Assembly (NCBI RefSeq): GCF_900102105.1
Contig: NZ_FNBB01000004.1
Coordinates: forward strand, 1-64,000
DNA from: Agrobacterium pusense
Lineage (GTDB): Bacteria > Pseudomonadota > Alphaproteobacteria > Rhizobiales > Rhizobiaceae
Length of the DNA stretch: 64,000 bases
Reading direction: 5' to 3'
The notes beneath the pieces were generated by a model that saw only the letters and a list, made by a program, of their open reading frames with translations, had not been told where the DNA came from and ran no database searches. Position 1 is the first letter of the stretch, and each line of letters begins with the position of its first letter. Below, in pieces: positions 62,679 to 64,000 of this stretch. Both the position numbers and the translations under genes were made by a program.

Positions 62679-63668
62679 ATGCTAGAAAATCCGTATTCCT
62701 TAACCAATCGTCCGAATATGCGAGATACCATGAACGATGCCCTGACGGAAATGTTGCGTGGCCTTAGGCTTGACGGTGTGGAATATGGCCGCTGCCGCAT
62801 GGCCACCCCCTGGGCGACGGCTTTTCCCGAACAGGAGGCGGCGCGGTTTCATTTCATCGGCGTGGGGCAGGCGAAATTGCAAAAACCCTCGGGTGAATGG
62901 CTGACCCTGACATGTGGCGACGCCGTGCTTCTGCCGCGCGGGCATGCACATGTGCTGGCGAGCGGTGAAAAGGTGGCCCCTTCCCCCTTCGACCGGTTCG
63001 GCAAGAAGGAAGTGTGTCAGGGCATTTTCGACATGGAGTGCGCAAGTGCGGGTGGCGATACCGTGGCTTTCACCGCTTCGATGCGTTTCAACATGGATAA
63101 CCTGCATCCGCTGCTGCAGCTGATGCCTGACGTGATGCTGACCAGCGATCTGGCCAAAAGCGATCCGGCCATACCCCATCTTCTGGAAGCCATGACGCGG
63201 GAGGTCGAGCTGAACCGCGTCGGCGCGGGTGGCATTCTGGCGCGGCTGGCCGATGTGCTGACTGCAACGCTGATCCGTACTTGGGTGGAATATGGCTGCG
63301 GCGATTCCAGCGGCTGGCTTGCCGCCGTGCGCAATCCCGAACTCGGCCGCGTGCTCGCCGCCATTCACCTCAACCCCGAAAAGGACTGGAGCGTGGAAGA
63401 ACTCGCCTCCCTGATGGGCGCATCCCGCTCAAGTTTCGCGGAACGTTTCACCCGCGTGGTAGGAGAAAGCCCCGCGCGTTATGTGGTTCGGGTCCGCATG
63501 CATCAGGCGCGGCTGTGGCTGCGAGAGGGAATGCGGGTGACGCAGGCAGCCGAAAAGCTCGGTTACGATTCCGAGGCCTCTTTCAGCCGCGCCTTCAAAC
63601 GGGTAATCGGCGCACCACCCAGCCAGTTCCGCAGGAAAGATGCGGCAGGGCTGGAGGATGCGGCTTAA
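62679..63668 (+). CDS. AraC-family regulator, cupin_6 type
   Basis: This protein of up to 329 residues has a cupin-like N-terminal domain (about 20-190: EAARFHFIGVGQAKLQ, LTCGDAVLLPRGHAHVL) and two helix-turn-helices (about 235-320: WSVEELASLMGASRSSFAERFTRVVGESP and RVTQAAEKLGYDSEASFSRAFKRVIG). ATGs at 62718 and 62730 are alternative starts. It is divergent from the MFS exporter, with 133 bases between the starts used here, its likely target. Confidence 0.88.
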   Translation: MLENPYSLTNRPNMRDTMNDALTEMLRGLRLDGVEYGRCRMATPWATAFPEQEAARFHFIGVGQAKLQKPSGEWLTLTCGDAVLLPRGHAHVLASGEKVAPSPFDRFGKKEVCQGIFDMECASAGGDTVAFTASMRFNMDNLHPLLQLMPDVMLTSDLAKSDPAIPHLLEAMTREVELNRVGAGGILARLADVLTATLIRTWVEYGCGDSSGWLAAVRNPELGRVLAAIHLNPEKDWSVEELASLMGASRSSFAERFTRVVGESPARYVVRVRMHQARLWLREGMRVTQAAEKLGYDSEASFSRAFKRVIGAPPSQFRRKDAAGLEDAA

Positions 63669-63988
63669 GACGCGCCCTCTCGGCGGATATCACAGACTTG
63701 GCGGAAATTATGGGAAGGATCTTTATCCGCTCCACCGCATCTTCCTCATGGGCGGCCGGCGGCGGTCTTTCCTCGATTGTGCGGTGATCCGGTTACTCAT
63801 CTTTTTTTCTTGATTTGTTCCTATTGGCCGCAAAGAGTCAAACAGCAGTTGGCGCTCTTCACCAGTTCGTACGGGAAGAGAGGATTCTGGCCTTGCGGCT
63901 ATCTGTTGCACCGTTAAAACGGAATGATCCGTTTGCCACCTGTTACCCTGACAGACCGGGCGACGGGCATCAGGGTTTGGAGGAACCG
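63669..63988. other. Intergenic, no gene recognised
   Basis: These 320 bases lie between the AraC gene and a gene start at the right edge. A short leftward frame exists but lacks support. The promoter for the next gene should lie near the right end. Confidence 0.35.
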
Positions 63989-64000
63989 ATGATGATCGCC
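63989..64000 (+). CDS. Start of a gene cut by the window edge
   Basis: GGAGGA followed 5 bases later by ATG (63989) looks like a strong translation start. Only four codons (MMIA) are inside the window, so no function can be given. Confidence 0.45.

Overview
The window reads as chromosomal DNA of an alphaproteobacterium of the Rhizobiaceae, most likely Agrobacterium or a close relative. The GC-rich codon use, the many sugar ABC transporters paired with ROK, GntR or AraC regulators, a RIME-like intergenic palindrome cluster, and IS66, IS3 and IS110 family debris all point that way. This assignment is inference from gene style; no rRNA marker or tRNA was seen.

Positions 1-5.7 kb are an accessory patch. 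A partial IS66-family element lies against a 5'-truncated IS3-family orfB, which abuts an IS110-family transposase fragment. Next come an AT-rich UDP-glucose dehydrogenase, a perfect 50-bp inverted repeat around a 56-bp loop, and an MsbA-like ABC exporter.

Positions 6-16 kb hold small metabolic and stress genes: a hydratase, a LysR regulator with a divergent aldo/keto reductase, a BASS symporter, an outer-membrane protein divergent from a choloylglycine-hydrolase/penicillin-acylase family enzyme, a DHFR-like reductase divergent from a TetR regulator, an autotransporter remnant, an iron superoxide dismutase, ferredoxin FdxA and a flavin reductase.

Positions 15.5-22 kb carry an Fe3+/phosphosugar-type ABC importer whose operon ends in a PP2C-like phosphatase, divergent from a ROK regulator. 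An AraC/SDR pair and a glycerophosphodiesterase/ROK pair with a perfect palindromic operator follow. At 26.3-31.7 kb a FecI-like sigma factor, FecR, a TonB-dependent receptor with a signalling domain and an MFS permease form a cell-surface signalling siderophore locus. A secreted acid phosphatase with autotransporter-type repeats follows.

Positions 33.9-43.5 kb are the most distinctive region. A sugar-binding protein is divergent from a six-gene operon: an 840-residue cytoplasmic protein I cannot name, a GH105-type hydrolase, a GH28-type pectinase, an ABC ATPase and two permeases. The enzymes lack signal peptides, so the locus looks like uptake of pectic oligosaccharides followed by cytosolic breakdown. 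Two near-identical TGAAA-N4-TTTCA palindromes sit at the two ends of the divergent promoter region and suggest a dedicated regulator encoded elsewhere.

Positions 43.6-64 kb contain an FtsK-type translocase without membrane segments, a dipeptide ABC operon ending in a PLP aminotransferase, an IlvD/Edd-family sugar-acid dehydratase, a YtfQRT-YjfF-type sugar transporter with a GntR regulator, an MFS exporter divergent from an AraC regulator, and the first codons of another gene at the right edge.
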